Assembly: GCA_947174275.1 (NCBI GenBank)
Contig: CAMWIJ010000016.1
Location: 1 to 47,889, forward strand
Reading direction: 5' to 3'
Length of the DNA stretch: 47,889 bases
Origin: an uncultured Muribaculaceae bacterium
GTDB lineage: Bacteria; Bacteroidota; Bacteroidia; Bacteroidales; Muribaculaceae
Positions 8,982 to 18,095 of this stretch are shown in pieces (position 1 is the stretch's first letter; the number at the start of each line of letters is the position of its first letter). The notes below the pieces were generated by a model. It was not told where the DNA came from. It worked only from the letters and a program-made list of their open reading frames with translations, and ran no database searches. The position numbers and the translations under genes are program-made.

Positions 8982-9015
8982 AAATGTCGGTGTGGCTTTG
9001 TCAATACCGACATTT
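8982..9015. promoter_or_regulatory. Inverted repeat straddling the outer-membrane factor promoter
   Basis: AAATGTCGGT (8982-8991) and its exact complement ACCGACATTT (9006-9015) flank the -33 TTTG at 8997-9000. A 10-bp perfect palindrome over a promoter suggests an operator. It could also be a hairpin ending the pump mRNA, but there is no proper T-run after it. Confidence 0.5.
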
Positions 9016-9027
9016 TGTGTAATTTTG
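8997..9027 (+). promoter_or_regulatory. Bacteroidota promoter of the outer-membrane factor gene
   Basis: TTTG (8997-9000) and TAATTTTG (9020-9027) are separated by 19 bases, a close match to the phylum consensus. It allows the TolC-like gene to be transcribed separately from the pump. Confidence 0.7.
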
Positions 9028-9065
9028 CGGGGATTAAATCCTGTTTTAACGGCATGTAATGTGCC

Positions 9066-10316
9066 GTGAGATTTGTTAATTATAAAGAAATAAAACGTTT
9101 GAAAAAAAATAATACCTGCTATATTATAAGGAATATAGCGATAATATCATTTTTATGTCTTTCAGCGATGTCGGTTGCAGCTGCTGATTTCGACGATATA
9201 GTGTCGTCGTTGCTTGGCGGAGACCGGCAGCTCGAGTTGTCGCGCCGGCAGGCAGCAGCGGAGAGCGAGGCGCTGAAAGCATCGAATACGCTTTCTGACC
9301 CGGAGGCGGAATTTGAATTTCTGAGCACCGGGAAAGGGGATCGTAAATATGAGTTTTCGGTTTCGCAGTCGTTTGACTGGCCGGGTGTGTATGGCACTCG
9401 CAGCCGTCAGATCAGACTTGAACAAGACGGATTGCGAATAGACAGTGAACTGGCAGTCAATGAGCAGCGGATGAAACTGCGCGGACTGCTTGTTGACATA
9501 ATAGCTGCCAATAAGGTGATCGCGCAGTTGTCGACCGCAGCTGACGGTTGGAGCGAATTGCTTGAAACGCTTGAGACGGCTTACCGTCGCGGAGATGTCA
9601 CAGTCATTGATGTGAACAAGATGCGGATAGAGGCAGCTGATTTCAAAATGAAACTTTCAGGGGCTAAAAGATTGAAAGAAGAGCTGATTTCTGAGTTGCT
9701 TCTGATGTCAGAAAACGCCGGAGAACAGGCAGAGCGTTGCGGCTCTATAGCCGATTTTCCATTGATTGAATTTGAAAGTCTTGAGCAATATATGGCTAAA
9801 GCCAAGGCTGCCGACGCGTCGCTGTATCTGGCGAGAAACCGGGCACTTGTGGCGAAAGCCCGGCGTGAGGTGGCCACGAAGAGCACTCTGCCCGGTTTCA
9901 GCGCAGGATATCGTCTTTCGCATGAGGATGGTGAACTTTTCAACGGATTTGCTGTTGGAATAAGCGTGCCTCTGTGGCGAGCCTCTAAAGAACGTAGGGC
10001 CGCGGCCACGGAAGAGGTTGCAGCAATATTCGGCGAGCGAGTCGAGGAGATAAAGATTGAGAAAAGAGTGGATGCATCATATCGCAAGGCGACTGCTCTG
10101 AAAGATGCGATTGCAGAGTATGGCAAGGCATTGGCGGCAAGCGATAACGCAGGATTGCTGCGTCGGGCTTATGATGCCGGCGCAATCACGCTCACTGAAT
10201 TTGTTTTTGATATGAATTATTTCGTAGATGCCAATGTGCAGTATATAGAGCTTCAACGTCAATATTACAAAGTGTTGGTGGAATTGTCGCGGTATGATGA
10301 ATTGACGGTGGATTGA
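9066..10316 (+). CDS. TolC-family outer-membrane efflux protein
   Basis: Outer-membrane channel that completes the metal-efflux complex. The 416-residue frame opens with GTG at 9066; in-frame alternatives exist, but this one sits at a suitable distance from the promoter. After a basic N-terminus comes a signal helix (NIAIISFLCLSAMSVAAA) and then a mainly helical protein rich in Ala, Glu, Arg and Lys, with the two-repeat helical pattern of the family (for example SLEQYMAKAKAADASLYLA and GAITLTEFVFDMNYFVDA). About 120 bases separate it from the pump, with its own promoter and a palindrome there. Confidence 0.85.
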   Translation: MRFVNYKEIKRLKKNNTCYIIRNIAIISFLCLSAMSVAAADFDDIVSSLLGGDRQLELSRRQAAAESEALKASNTLSDPEAEFEFLSTGKGDRKYEFSVSQSFDWPGVYGTRSRQIRLEQDGLRIDSELAVNEQRMKLRGLLVDIIAANKVIAQLSTAADGWSELLETLETAYRRGDVTVIDVNKMRIEAADFKMKLSGAKRLKEELISELLLMSENAGEQAERCGSIADFPLIEFESLEQYMAKAKAADASLYLARNRALVAKARREVATKSTLPGFSAGYRLSHEDGELFNGFAVGISVPLWRASKERRAAATEEVAAIFGERVEEIKIEKRVDASYRKATALKDAIAEYGKALAASDNAGLLRRAYDAGAITLTEFVFDMNYFVDANVQYIELQRQYYKVLVELSRYDELTVD

Positions 10317-10424
10317 CTGTCAATTCAGATTGCACAGAGTCTGCTATGATAAAAAAATCTTAATAAAATATAATAAAGCATCAGTTGCTTACGTTAAGGA
10401 AATGATATAATCAAAGAAACAATC

Positions 10425-11222
10425 ATGATAAAGAAAAAATTAGTCAAGATATTCTTACCGTCGCTATTATTGCTTACATCGTGCGGAATGCCGAAGAATA
10501 TTGTCTATTTCCAGGATCTTGAAACTGAGAAAGTGCTTGAGATCGACCATAATAACGGCCTTGTAGCGAAGCCTGACGACGAGATTTCGATAATTGTGAC
10601 AAGTCAGAATCCGGAGCTTGCGGCGATATTCAATCTTCCGCTTGTGACGACGCTTGCCGGTCGAGGAATTTCGCAGGCCTATAATCAGCAGGTGGCGACA
10701 TATACGGTTGACAAAGAGGGTTATATCAATTTTCCGATATTGGGCCAGATTAAGGTCGAGGGATTGTCAAGGACAGAGATTTCCGATAAAATCAAGGCTG
10801 AACTTGTATCGCGGAAGTTGCTTGACGATCCGGTAGTGTCGGTAAGTTTCGTCAATGTGTCATATTCGGTGACCGGAGAGGTTGCCAAACCGGGGCGTTT
10901 CCCGCTTGACAGAGACAGATTGACGGTGCTTGACGCGCTTGCCAATGCCGGAGACCTGACGATTTACGGTGACCGTGTAGGTGTAAAGGTGCTTCGTCGA
11001 GAGGATGGCATACTCAAGACCTACAATATAGATCTGACTGATGCGGAGAAGGTGTCGAAATCGCCTGCATATATCATACAGCAGGATGATGTTATTTATG
11101 TAACTCCCAATCCGGCGCGCGGGCGTATGTCGACCGTCAATGGCAATAACTTGATTTCCACTTCGTTCTGGATTTCTATTGCCTCGGTGCTGACCTCAAT
11201 CGCGGTGCTGATATTTAAATAA
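10425..11222 (+). CDS. Polysaccharide export lipoprotein (Wza-like)
   Basis: Outer-membrane exporter component for capsule or exopolysaccharide. The 265 residues start with a signal peptide and lipobox (LLLLTSCG), then a Poly_export domain (about 45-140, including VDKEGYINFPILGQIKVEGLS), a SLBB domain (VSYSVTGEVAKPGRFPLDRDR region, about 145-225) and a C-terminal hydrophobic segment (FWISIASVLTSIAVLIF), the usual Bacteroidota layout. It starts the exopolysaccharide locus and is followed 71 bases later by the tyrosine kinase/copolymerase. The 108-base upstream leader has no clear consensus promoter. Confidence 0.9.
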   Translation: MIKKKLVKIFLPSLLLLTSCGMPKNIVYFQDLETEKVLEIDHNNGLVAKPDDEISIIVTSQNPELAAIFNLPLVTTLAGRGISQAYNQQVATYTVDKEGYINFPILGQIKVEGLSRTEISDKIKAELVSRKLLDDPVVSVSFVNVSYSVTGEVAKPGRFPLDRDRLTVLDALANAGDLTIYGDRVGVKVLRREDGILKTYNIDLTDAEKVSKSPAYIIQQDDVIYVTPNPARGRMSTVNGNNLISTSFWISIASVLTSIAVLIFK

Positions 11223-11293
11223 GTGACCGATATCAAGCTTATCTCTCCCCAACAGATTTAAAAAAAAGACGTAGATATTCAACGATAAAAAAC

Positions 11294-13747
11294 ATGTCAC
11301 AAATTACCGATACGGACCAGAAGGATAAGAAGTCGAAAGGAATACCTTTCGAAGAAATGTTAAGAATATGCCTTTCGCATTGGAAGTGGTATGCGATTTC
11401 TCTGCTTATAATCATGGGTTTCGCCGTGTATAAGCTGATCAGCACGGAGCCGACCTACCTGCGCACCGCTTCAGTCCTGATCAAGGAGGAGAGCAAGGGA
11501 GGGCAGTTCGGCAATATGGCGGCAGCATTGAGCGATCTTGGCGGAGTCACGCCCATGTCAAGTGTCGACAACGAACTCGAAGCTATGAAGTCGCCCGCCG
11601 TGATGCTTGAGGTTATAGAGAGACTTGGTCTTAACACCGACTATAAGCAGACCGGAGGATTACGCGACAAGACTCTCTATGGCAGCAACCAGCCATTCGT
11701 GCTGACATTCTCAAATCCGGATGAGAGGTATTCGTATTCGGTAACCGGAGATCTCGGTGTTGACAATAAATTTGTGATTAACAAGATTGAAAGCAAGGGC
11801 AATGGCGAGAAATTTAAATATTCGGATACATTTACTCTCGATCTGAACAAGGGAGTGGATTCGGTGGCTACCCCGGCGGGAACACTGGTGATATCGCCCA
11901 ATCCGGAGTATAAAGCGAAAGAGTTGAAAGAACCGATGCGCATAAACATCTATCATACGCCGGTGGAATGGCGCGTGCAGGGGTATACGAGCCGACTCAA
12001 CGCAGTGCTTGCCAACCGTAAGGCTTCGGTTATAAATCTTTCGTTTGCCGATCATTCGCGTCAGCGTGCGTCGGATATCATCAATGCAGTCATTGATGTG
12101 TATAATGAGAAATGGATTGATGACAAGAACCGGATGACTGATGCCACTGCGGAATTTATCGACCAGCGTATCGACATAATCAAGAATGAGCTTCTTGATG
12201 TCGACCGGTCTATTTCAAATTACAAATCAAAAAATTCGCTGCCTGACCTGCAGGCGATAGTGTCGGTTGACCTCGCAAAGCAATCGGAGGCGGAGAAGAA
12301 GATACTTGAGCTTCAGAGCCAATATACGATGGCAAAGCATCTTCAGGAGTTCATATCCAATCCTGACAATTATGACAAGGTGCTTCCGAGCATGTCGATA
12401 ACCGGACTTGCCAACAGCGGTTCGGCCAATTCTGAAATATTGGAGTATAACACGACTCTTATGGAGCGTAACCGTCTGGTTTCAGACAATTCGACGAGCA
12501 ATCCGCTGGTGAAGGATTTTGACCGTCGTCTTGACGGGATGCGCAAGGCGATTGTTCAGTCGGTGAGCACGCAGACCGAGCAGTTGAAAACGGCACTCAA
12601 TGACATGGTGGCAGAACGCAACCGTACATCGGGACGTATAGCCAACAGTCCGACACAGGCCAATGACCTGCTTGGAGTGGAGCGTCAGCAGAAGGTTAAG
12701 GAAGCGCTCTATCTGTATCTTTTGGAAAAGAAGGAGGCCAATGACCTGTCAAAGACATTCACGGCCTATAATACCCGCGTCATCACTCCGCCTATGGGTG
12801 ACAGCAAGCCGGTGGCTCCGCGGGGAATGAAAACACTTCTGTTTGCTTTCTTTTTTGCAATGGCAGTGCCCACAGGGCTGATTTTCGTGCAATATAACAT
12901 GGATACGATGGTGCGCACGAAGGCTGATATAGATAATCGTTTCAAAGCTCCATTCCTGGGCAGTGTGCCATTGTATGGCAAGAAACCGTCGAGACTGAAA
13001 CGTCTGTTTAAGAAAAAGGGAGGCGAGGACAAGCCGAGCGATATTGTTGTCAAGCATGGCAACGGGTCGGCAATCAATGAGGCGTTCCGCATGATACGCT
13101 CCAATCTTGAGCTCATGAACTCACGCATAGCGGCCGGCCGCGATGACAAGAGCATAGTCACTATGGTGACTTCGGCGATACCGGGTTCAGGAAAGACATT
13201 TGTGTCGCTCAACCTTGCGGCGGCATACGCATTGAAAAAGATAAAAGTGGCGGTGGTCGATGTCGACTTGCGCAAGGCGACACTTTCGAAGAGTTTCGGC
13301 GCTCCGCACCGTGGTGTTACCTCTTATCTTTCGGGTACAGCCACACTTGATGATATCACAATCAAAAATGCATCGGGCATGGAGTATCTTGATGTTGTTC
13401 CGGCCGGTGTGATACCTCCGGATCCGGCCGAGCTGATTGACAGCCCTCGTTTCGCAGAGCTCATCTCCGAGTTGAAAAGTCGTTATGACGTGGTGCTTCT
13501 TGACTGTCCGCCGACAGAGCCTGTAACCGACTCGTCGGTAATAACTCGAGTGGTAGACCGCACGGTCTATGTAGTTAGGGTAGGAAATCTTAAACGCGAT
13601 TTCCTTGATACCCTGCAGGAATATTACGAGCACAAGCGATATACGAACATGACCACAGTGCTTAATGCCGTTGAGGGAGGCTCAGGCAAGGCATCGTACG
13701 GCTACGGCTATGGCTACGGCTATGGTTACGGGAACAAAGACAAATGA
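11294..13747 (+). CDS. Wzc-like tyrosine autokinase and chain-length regulator
   Basis: Inner-membrane polysaccharide co-polymerase that sets chain length and controls export by tyrosine phosphorylation. Of 817 residues, the first part is a Wzz domain with a membrane helix near 35-50 (WYAISLLIIMGFAVYKLI) and a long periplasmic region with helices at about 285-460; a second membrane helix follows near 515-535 (LLFAFFFAMAVPTGLIFV). The cytoplasmic kinase has Walker A (PGSGKTFVSLN, about 627-637), Walker A' (VAVVDVDLRKATL, about 653-665) and Walker B (VVLLDCPP, about 733-740). The C-terminus is a run of alternating Tyr and Gly, the expected autophosphorylation cluster. Confidence 0.93.
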   Translation: MSQITDTDQKDKKSKGIPFEEMLRICLSHWKWYAISLLIIMGFAVYKLISTEPTYLRTASVLIKEESKGGQFGNMAAALSDLGGVTPMSSVDNELEAMKSPAVMLEVIERLGLNTDYKQTGGLRDKTLYGSNQPFVLTFSNPDERYSYSVTGDLGVDNKFVINKIESKGNGEKFKYSDTFTLDLNKGVDSVATPAGTLVISPNPEYKAKELKEPMRINIYHTPVEWRVQGYTSRLNAVLANRKASVINLSFADHSRQRASDIINAVIDVYNEKWIDDKNRMTDATAEFIDQRIDIIKNELLDVDRSISNYKSKNSLPDLQAIVSVDLAKQSEAEKKILELQSQYTMAKHLQEFISNPDNYDKVLPSMSITGLANSGSANSEILEYNTTLMERNRLVSDNSTSNPLVKDFDRRLDGMRKAIVQSVSTQTEQLKTALNDMVAERNRTSGRIANSPTQANDLLGVERQQKVKEALYLYLLEKKEANDLSKTFTAYNTRVITPPMGDSKPVAPRGMKTLLFAFFFAMAVPTGLIFVQYNMDTMVRTKADIDNRFKAPFLGSVPLYGKKPSRLKRLFKKKGGEDKPSDIVVKHGNGSAINEAFRMIRSNLELMNSRIAAGRDDKSIVTMVTSAIPGSGKTFVSLNLAAAYALKKIKVAVVDVDLRKATLSKSFGAPHRGVTSYLSGTATLDDITIKNASGMEYLDVVPAGVIPPDPAELIDSPRFAELISELKSRYDVVLLDCPPTEPVTDSSVITRVVDRTVYVVRVGNLKRDFLDTLQEYYEHKRYTNMTTVLNAVEGGSGKASYGYGYGYGYGYGNKDK

Positions 13748-13786
13748 TCAACCTGATATTGAAAAATAGCAGGTCGGGCTGCAAAG

Positions 13787-13808
13787 GCGTTGCCAACTGA
13801 CGGCAACG
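13787..13808. repeat. Small hairpin between wzc-like and polymerase genes
   Basis: CGTTGCC and GGCAACG pair around a short loop in the 208-base gap. No T-run follows, so it is not a standard terminator; it may be an RNA processing or stability element. Nothing else recognisable lies in this gap. Confidence 0.35.
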
Positions 13809-13955
13809 TCCTGACAGCCGGATTGCAGTTGAATACACCCTGTGATGCATCGGTATGTCAAGAGCGTAAAAGGTTTTCTCCTATGACATATAGCGCCCGG
13901 TATGTTGGTTTTCAGCATCGATTGATAGAGCTTCTCCCGATAAAAAACTGTTTAG

Positions 13956-15125
13956 ATGATACTGTGTAAGGAAATAGTGCTTGAAAGTGTCTCGACCTTC
14001 TGGGGGTTGCGACTGTTGCTTCTTGCCGTGCTGATGTTCTGCGGCTGGGGCATCGCATATAAAAACAATAACAACAATTATTTCTGGTATTACGCAATTC
14101 CGATAATAATATTGTATACTTTGATACAAGGATTGCGTTTCGATCGCGGCGTAGATTATCCGCATTATGCTCAGGAATTGCAATATGACTTGTATGCCGG
14201 AACCGGAATAACACGAGAATTTCTTTATGATTTTTTTGTGTTGTTCATGCGTAATTTCAATATTCCGTTTTATTTCGGATTTCTATTTTACAGTTGGTTG
14301 TTTATTACAGGCTTTATGCTTGTAGTGAAGCATTTCCAGAAATACGCGTTTTGGATAATCCCGATATTTTATCTGTTGACACTCGATGCGTCGGAAAATT
14401 TTATTCGACAGTTTATAGCAATCTCTTTCCTGTTTTTTGCATACAACAGTTATCTTCAGAATAAAATCAAGAAGATGTATGTGATGCTTATTCTAATTCC
14501 GCTTATACACCTCAGCGGATTATTTGCGGTAGGAGTATTTCTGTTGTGTGTCTACGTTAATTTTACCAAGTATATTAAGTCGGCATTGCCCTTATTGGGA
14601 TTTTACATCATACTTACTGTGGTTTGGAATGTTGCCAATATGGATATTTTTGCCGATATGCTGCAGGCATCGGCAGATTCTTTTGAGGATACGAATTTTG
14701 AAGTTTATGCAGACAACAGTGAGAGATGGTTTACTTCGGATGGTGACCTTGACGCGGCGATGGGTATTGAAAACAGTATAGTCAGGGAGATTACCGGCTT
14801 CTTGTGTAATTGTGCGATAATATGGTTCGGATTTGCGGTATGCAGGCGAGACCCACGCTTTGGAATTGCTTATTATTCTACTTATCTTGCTATTATAATA
14901 GGTGCAGTCGGCGGCAATATCGAACTGGTCAACCGCATGGCATGGTGGTTATGGCCTTTCGCTCCAATAATAATAGGCGGAGTGCTTCAACCCGATAAGA
15001 AATATACAGTGACGAGTTGGGTGCTTATCGGTCTCTTTATCGTGACGTATTATGTTAAATTTTTCATGCAGGTAGGCAAACCCGGACTGTTTGGAAGTGC
15101 ATTTGTATGGGATATAGTGCAATAA
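13956..15125 (+). CDS. EpsG/Wzy-like polysaccharide polymerase
   Basis: Predicted integral membrane protein of 389 residues with about ten hydrophobic helices, likely joining lipid-linked repeat units into the polymer. The segment GLRFDRGVDYPHY near residue 55 is the arginine/aspartate signature typical of EpsG proteins. A large extracytoplasmic stretch (about 225-270) separates two helix blocks. The start at 13956 is tentative, since the first 20 residues are less hydrophobic than expected and the 200-base region before it has no obvious ribosome site. Its sequence is more AT-rich than the upstream export genes. Confidence 0.8.
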   Translation: MILCKEIVLESVSTFWGLRLLLLAVLMFCGWGIAYKNNNNNYFWYYAIPIIILYTLIQGLRFDRGVDYPHYAQELQYDLYAGTGITREFLYDFFVLFMRNFNIPFYFGFLFYSWLFITGFMLVVKHFQKYAFWIIPIFYLLTLDASENFIRQFIAISFLFFAYNSYLQNKIKKMYVMLILIPLIHLSGLFAVGVFLLCVYVNFTKYIKSALPLLGFYIILTVVWNVANMDIFADMLQASADSFEDTNFEVYADNSERWFTSDGDLDAAMGIENSIVREITGFLCNCAIIWFGFAVCRRDPRFGIAYYSTYLAIIIGAVGGNIELVNRMAWWLWPFAPIIIGGVLQPDKKYTVTSWVLIGLFIVTYYVKFFMQVGKPGLFGSAFVWDIVQ

Positions 15126-15137
15126 CATGTCGGTTTT

Positions 15138-16160
15138 ATGGAAGAAAATAAATTGTTGAGCGTGATTGTTCCGGTATACAATGTAGAGAATTATCTCGAC
15201 CGTTGTATGGAGAGCATCGTAAATCAGACTTATAAAAATCTTGAAATCATACTTGTGGATGACGGCTCGCCTGACCGGTGTCCGGAAAAATGTGAGGAGT
15301 GGGCTAAACGCGACTCCCGAATAAAAGTCGTGCATAAGAAAAACGCAGGCCTTGGGTTAGCGCGCAACTCCGGACTTGAGGTTGCTACCGGCGAATATGT
15401 GGCTTTTGTTGATTCTGACGACTGGCTTGAGCCCGATATGTATAAGGAGCTGATGCATGAAGCGATAGAACAAGATTTGGATTGTGTATATTGTGGTTTC
15501 AGGCAGCAACTGCCGTCACAGAATTTTGTGGATTACGTAGACATGAGCGGAGTGACATTCCGTGATGGTGAAGTGTCAGAATTGTCCCGACGTTTTGTTT
15601 TGGATTTCAGTCATGAACCGCTTCATTTCAGCGTGTGGCATGGGGTGTACAGACTCAAGCTGATTGATTTTAAATTTGTCAGCGAACGTGAATACATGTC
15701 GGAAGACCTTCCGTTCACACTTATGTTTCTGCAAAGATGTCGCAGCTTTTCATATTTACCCAAGGCGCTATATAACTATGTATATAATGCCAAGAGTTTG
15801 TCACGCACATATAATGAGAGCACCTTTAAAAGAGCACTGTCCACCGCCGGTTTGGTAAATGAAATATACAGAGGAACAGAGCATGAGGGAGCGGGGAATG
15901 CCTATGCATTTTGTCAAGTGTACTTCCTGATGCGTTTTCCAATAATGAAATCAAAAATCTCTCTTCGAAGGAAATATCAAATTTTCAAAAAAATCATTCA
16001 GGACGAGGCCTACGGTGAATTTCTTTCGAATTCTAAAAATTTTGTTTTCAGAAAAGGAATTAAATATCGATTGCTAAAGTCAATATATAATATGCACCGT
16101 AAAAAGAGGGTGTTGTTGAACTTTCTGACGATAGTGGCTGTAAGTATGAAGAAGGGTTAA
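15138..16160 (+). CDS. Family 2 glycosyltransferase
   Basis: Cytoplasmic-face enzyme adding a sugar from a nucleotide donor to the growing repeat unit. The 340 residues begin with the GT-A fold signature (LSVIVPVYNVENYLDRC), Asp41-Asp42 (VDDGSPD) and the metal-binding DSDDW at about 92-96. The C-terminal third is basic and likely membrane-associated (RRKYQIFKKII, NMHRKKRVLLNFL). It lies 12 bases after the polymerase gene and 16 before the GT8 gene, so one operon is likely. The acceptor and donor are unknown. Confidence 0.9.
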   Translation: MEENKLLSVIVPVYNVENYLDRCMESIVNQTYKNLEIILVDDGSPDRCPEKCEEWAKRDSRIKVVHKKNAGLGLARNSGLEVATGEYVAFVDSDDWLEPDMYKELMHEAIEQDLDCVYCGFRQQLPSQNFVDYVDMSGVTFRDGEVSELSRRFVLDFSHEPLHFSVWHGVYRLKLIDFKFVSEREYMSEDLPFTLMFLQRCRSFSYLPKALYNYVYNAKSLSRTYNESTFKRALSTAGLVNEIYRGTEHEGAGNAYAFCQVYFLMRFPIMKSKISLRRKYQIFKKIIQDEAYGEFLSNSKNFVFRKGIKYRLLKSIYNMHRKKRVLLNFLTIVAVSMKKG

Positions 16161-16176
16161 TCAAAAAGACAACAGA

Positions 16177-17076
16177 ATGATACCGGTAGTATTTTCGTCT
16201 GATCATAATTTTATAATGCCCACCTATGTGGCTATTTCGTCGATGCTTGCCAAAGCTTCGCGTGCGTGTGGTATATATCTGCTTGTCGCTGATGATGTGA
16301 CCGATGAAGACAAGCGTATACTTAAGGAGCTGGCTGAGAAATATGGCAGTGCCATTGAATTTATACCAGTCGGAAATGTGTTTGACGATACGTTTTGCGT
16401 GAGAGGCATTACAAAAGCCACATATTTCAGGTTGCTTATCCCCTGGTTGTTGCCGCAACACGACAAGGTGATATATCTTGACGGGGATATCGTGGTGACC
16501 GGTGATATTGCCGAGTTATATGATATTTCTTTAGGTGAAGGTAATCTGATTGGCGGTATTCGTACTCCGGGTTTTTCGACAAATAGAAAAATAAGGAAGG
16601 AAATTGAGAATAATGGCTTGAATTATCGTGAATATATAAATGCCGGAATATTGATATTTAATAATGATTTATTGCGGAAAGAAAATTTTAAGCCGATATT
16701 TTTGAGCCATATCGATAAAAAGTATAGTTTTCAAGACCAGGATATTCTTAATATAACGTGTAAAGGACGTATATGTTTTCTGCCGCTTAAATTCAATTAC
16801 ACAGGCACGATAAAACCGGAAATCATCGATATGTTCATATCAATGGGCCTGGCAACACAAGAGGAGATTACTGATGCTGTGACATCTCCGGTCATAATAC
16901 ATTATGCCGGTGCCAAGCCTTGGCGGGAATTTACGTCAAGATGGTGTGATTGGGTTAATCATTACCGGTCAACACCGTTTTATAGCCAGAAATTAATCGA
17001 CGGAATTTCTTCAAAAGTTTTATATCCGGCCTTTAGTCTGAAGAAAACTATTAAAATGTTGATAAAGAGATATTGA
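16177..17076 (+). CDS. Family 8 glycosyltransferase
   Basis: Retaining glycosyltransferase, related to lipopolysaccharide galactosyl- and glucosyltransferases. The 299-residue protein has the GT8 landmarks: N-terminal VVFSSDHNFIMPTYVAI, the DxD motif in YLDGDIVV (about 100-107), a substrate loop YINAGILIFNNDLLR (about 150-164), DQDILN, and the C-terminal IIHYAGAKPWRE with the metal-binding histidine. It is closely spaced with the neighbouring genes of the polysaccharide operon. The sugar added is probably galactose or glucose by family precedent, an inference only. Confidence 0.9.
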   Translation: MIPVVFSSDHNFIMPTYVAISSMLAKASRACGIYLLVADDVTDEDKRILKELAEKYGSAIEFIPVGNVFDDTFCVRGITKATYFRLLIPWLLPQHDKVIYLDGDIVVTGDIAELYDISLGEGNLIGGIRTPGFSTNRKIRKEIENNGLNYREYINAGILIFNNDLLRKENFKPIFLSHIDKKYSFQDQDILNITCKGRICFLPLKFNYTGTIKPEIIDMFISMGLATQEEITDAVTSPVIIHYAGAKPWREFTSRWCDWVNHYRSTPFYSQKLIDGISSKVLYPAFSLKKTIKMLIKRY

Positions 17077-17087
17077 TTATAAAGAAT

Positions 17088-18032
17088 ATGAAAAGACGTA
17101 CTAAGCAGCTGGCTCTTGATAAAAGTATTGTGGGCAGAATAAAATATTTCCTGAGTGACCCTTTCTGGTTGTTTGGGGTTGTACTTAGACGGAAATTGTC
17201 AAAACATATCAATAATGATGCCCGTTACCTCAGATGGGAGTATTTTTTCGGGATGAAAAAACGTCTTAATTTAAAGAATCCGCGCACTTACAATGAGAAA
17301 CTCCAATGGATGAAGCTATATGACAGAAATCCATTGTATACCCGTCTTGTCGACAAAGCGTCCGTCAAGGACTATATTGCTGAGGTGATGGGCAATGACG
17401 ATATTATCATTCCTACTCTTGGAGTGTGGGACAGTTTCGACGATATTGATTTTGACTCACTCCCGCAGCAGTTTGTTCTCAAGACGACTCATGATAGCGG
17501 TGGCGTGGTGATATGTCATGACAAATCGTCTCTCGATTTGAAAGAAACGCGTAATAAGCTGGAAAAGAGTATGGCCAACAATTACTATCTTGAACACCGG
17601 GAATGGCCATACAAGGATGTAAAGCCGCGTATAATAGCTGAAAAATATATGGTCGACGAGAGCGGGACGGAACTTAAGGATTATAAATTTTTCTGTTTCG
17701 ATGGTGAGCCCAAGATGCTGTTTATTGCGACAGACCGTCCGCATGACACCCGCTTTGACTTCTTTGATATTGATTTTAACCATTTGCCATTTACACAAGG
17801 TCATCCCAACGCCGAAAAATCTATCTCGAAGCCTAATAATTTTGACGAGATGATTGAGATAGCGCGTAAGTTGTCGAAAGGCCTAAGTCAGGTGAGGGTA
17901 GACCTGTATAATGTCAACGGAAAGATTTATTTCGGAGAACTGACATTTGCACATTTCTCAGGCAATGTTCCTTTCAAACCATCAAAATGGGATGAAATCA
18001 TAGGAGAATGGTGGTCGCTTGAGAAAAAATAA
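17088..18032 (+). CDS. TupA-like ATP-grasp protein of polysaccharide biosynthesis
   Basis: The 314-residue protein resembles TupA-type ATP-grasp ligases found in capsule and teichuronopeptide loci. Visible features are YNEKLQWMKLYDRNPLYTRLVDK (split here as the typical N-terminal block), FVLKTTHDSGGVVICHD as the ATP-binding region (about 128-144), RIIAEKYM and LKDYKFFCFDGEPK, and the acidic metal site region ELTFAHFSGNVPF. By family precedent it could attach an amino acid to the polysaccharide. The start is set at ATG 17088 rather than the in-frame TTG at 17073, which overlaps the GT8 stop. It is the last plus-strand gene of the operon. Confidence 0.82.
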   Translation: MKRRTKQLALDKSIVGRIKYFLSDPFWLFGVVLRRKLSKHINNDARYLRWEYFFGMKKRLNLKNPRTYNEKLQWMKLYDRNPLYTRLVDKASVKDYIAEVMGNDDIIIPTLGVWDSFDDIDFDSLPQQFVLKTTHDSGGVVICHDKSSLDLKETRNKLEKSMANNYYLEHREWPYKDVKPRIIAEKYMVDESGTELKDYKFFCFDGEPKMLFIATDRPHDTRFDFFDIDFNHLPFTQGHPNAEKSISKPNNFDEMIEIARKLSKGLSQVRVDLYNVNGKIYFGELTFAHFSGNVPFKPSKWDEIIGEWWSLEKK

Positions 18033-18095
18033 GCAGGTTGTCGTTTTACCTTTGTGATTGGCGCTTATATTTACCAAGAAACTGCATCATATAAT

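Noticed and set aside
13682..13746. Tandem TAY-GGC codon repeat at the end of the wzc-like gene
   Set aside because: It encodes the expected tyrosine-rich autophosphorylation tail of this kinase family and is not an independent repeat element.
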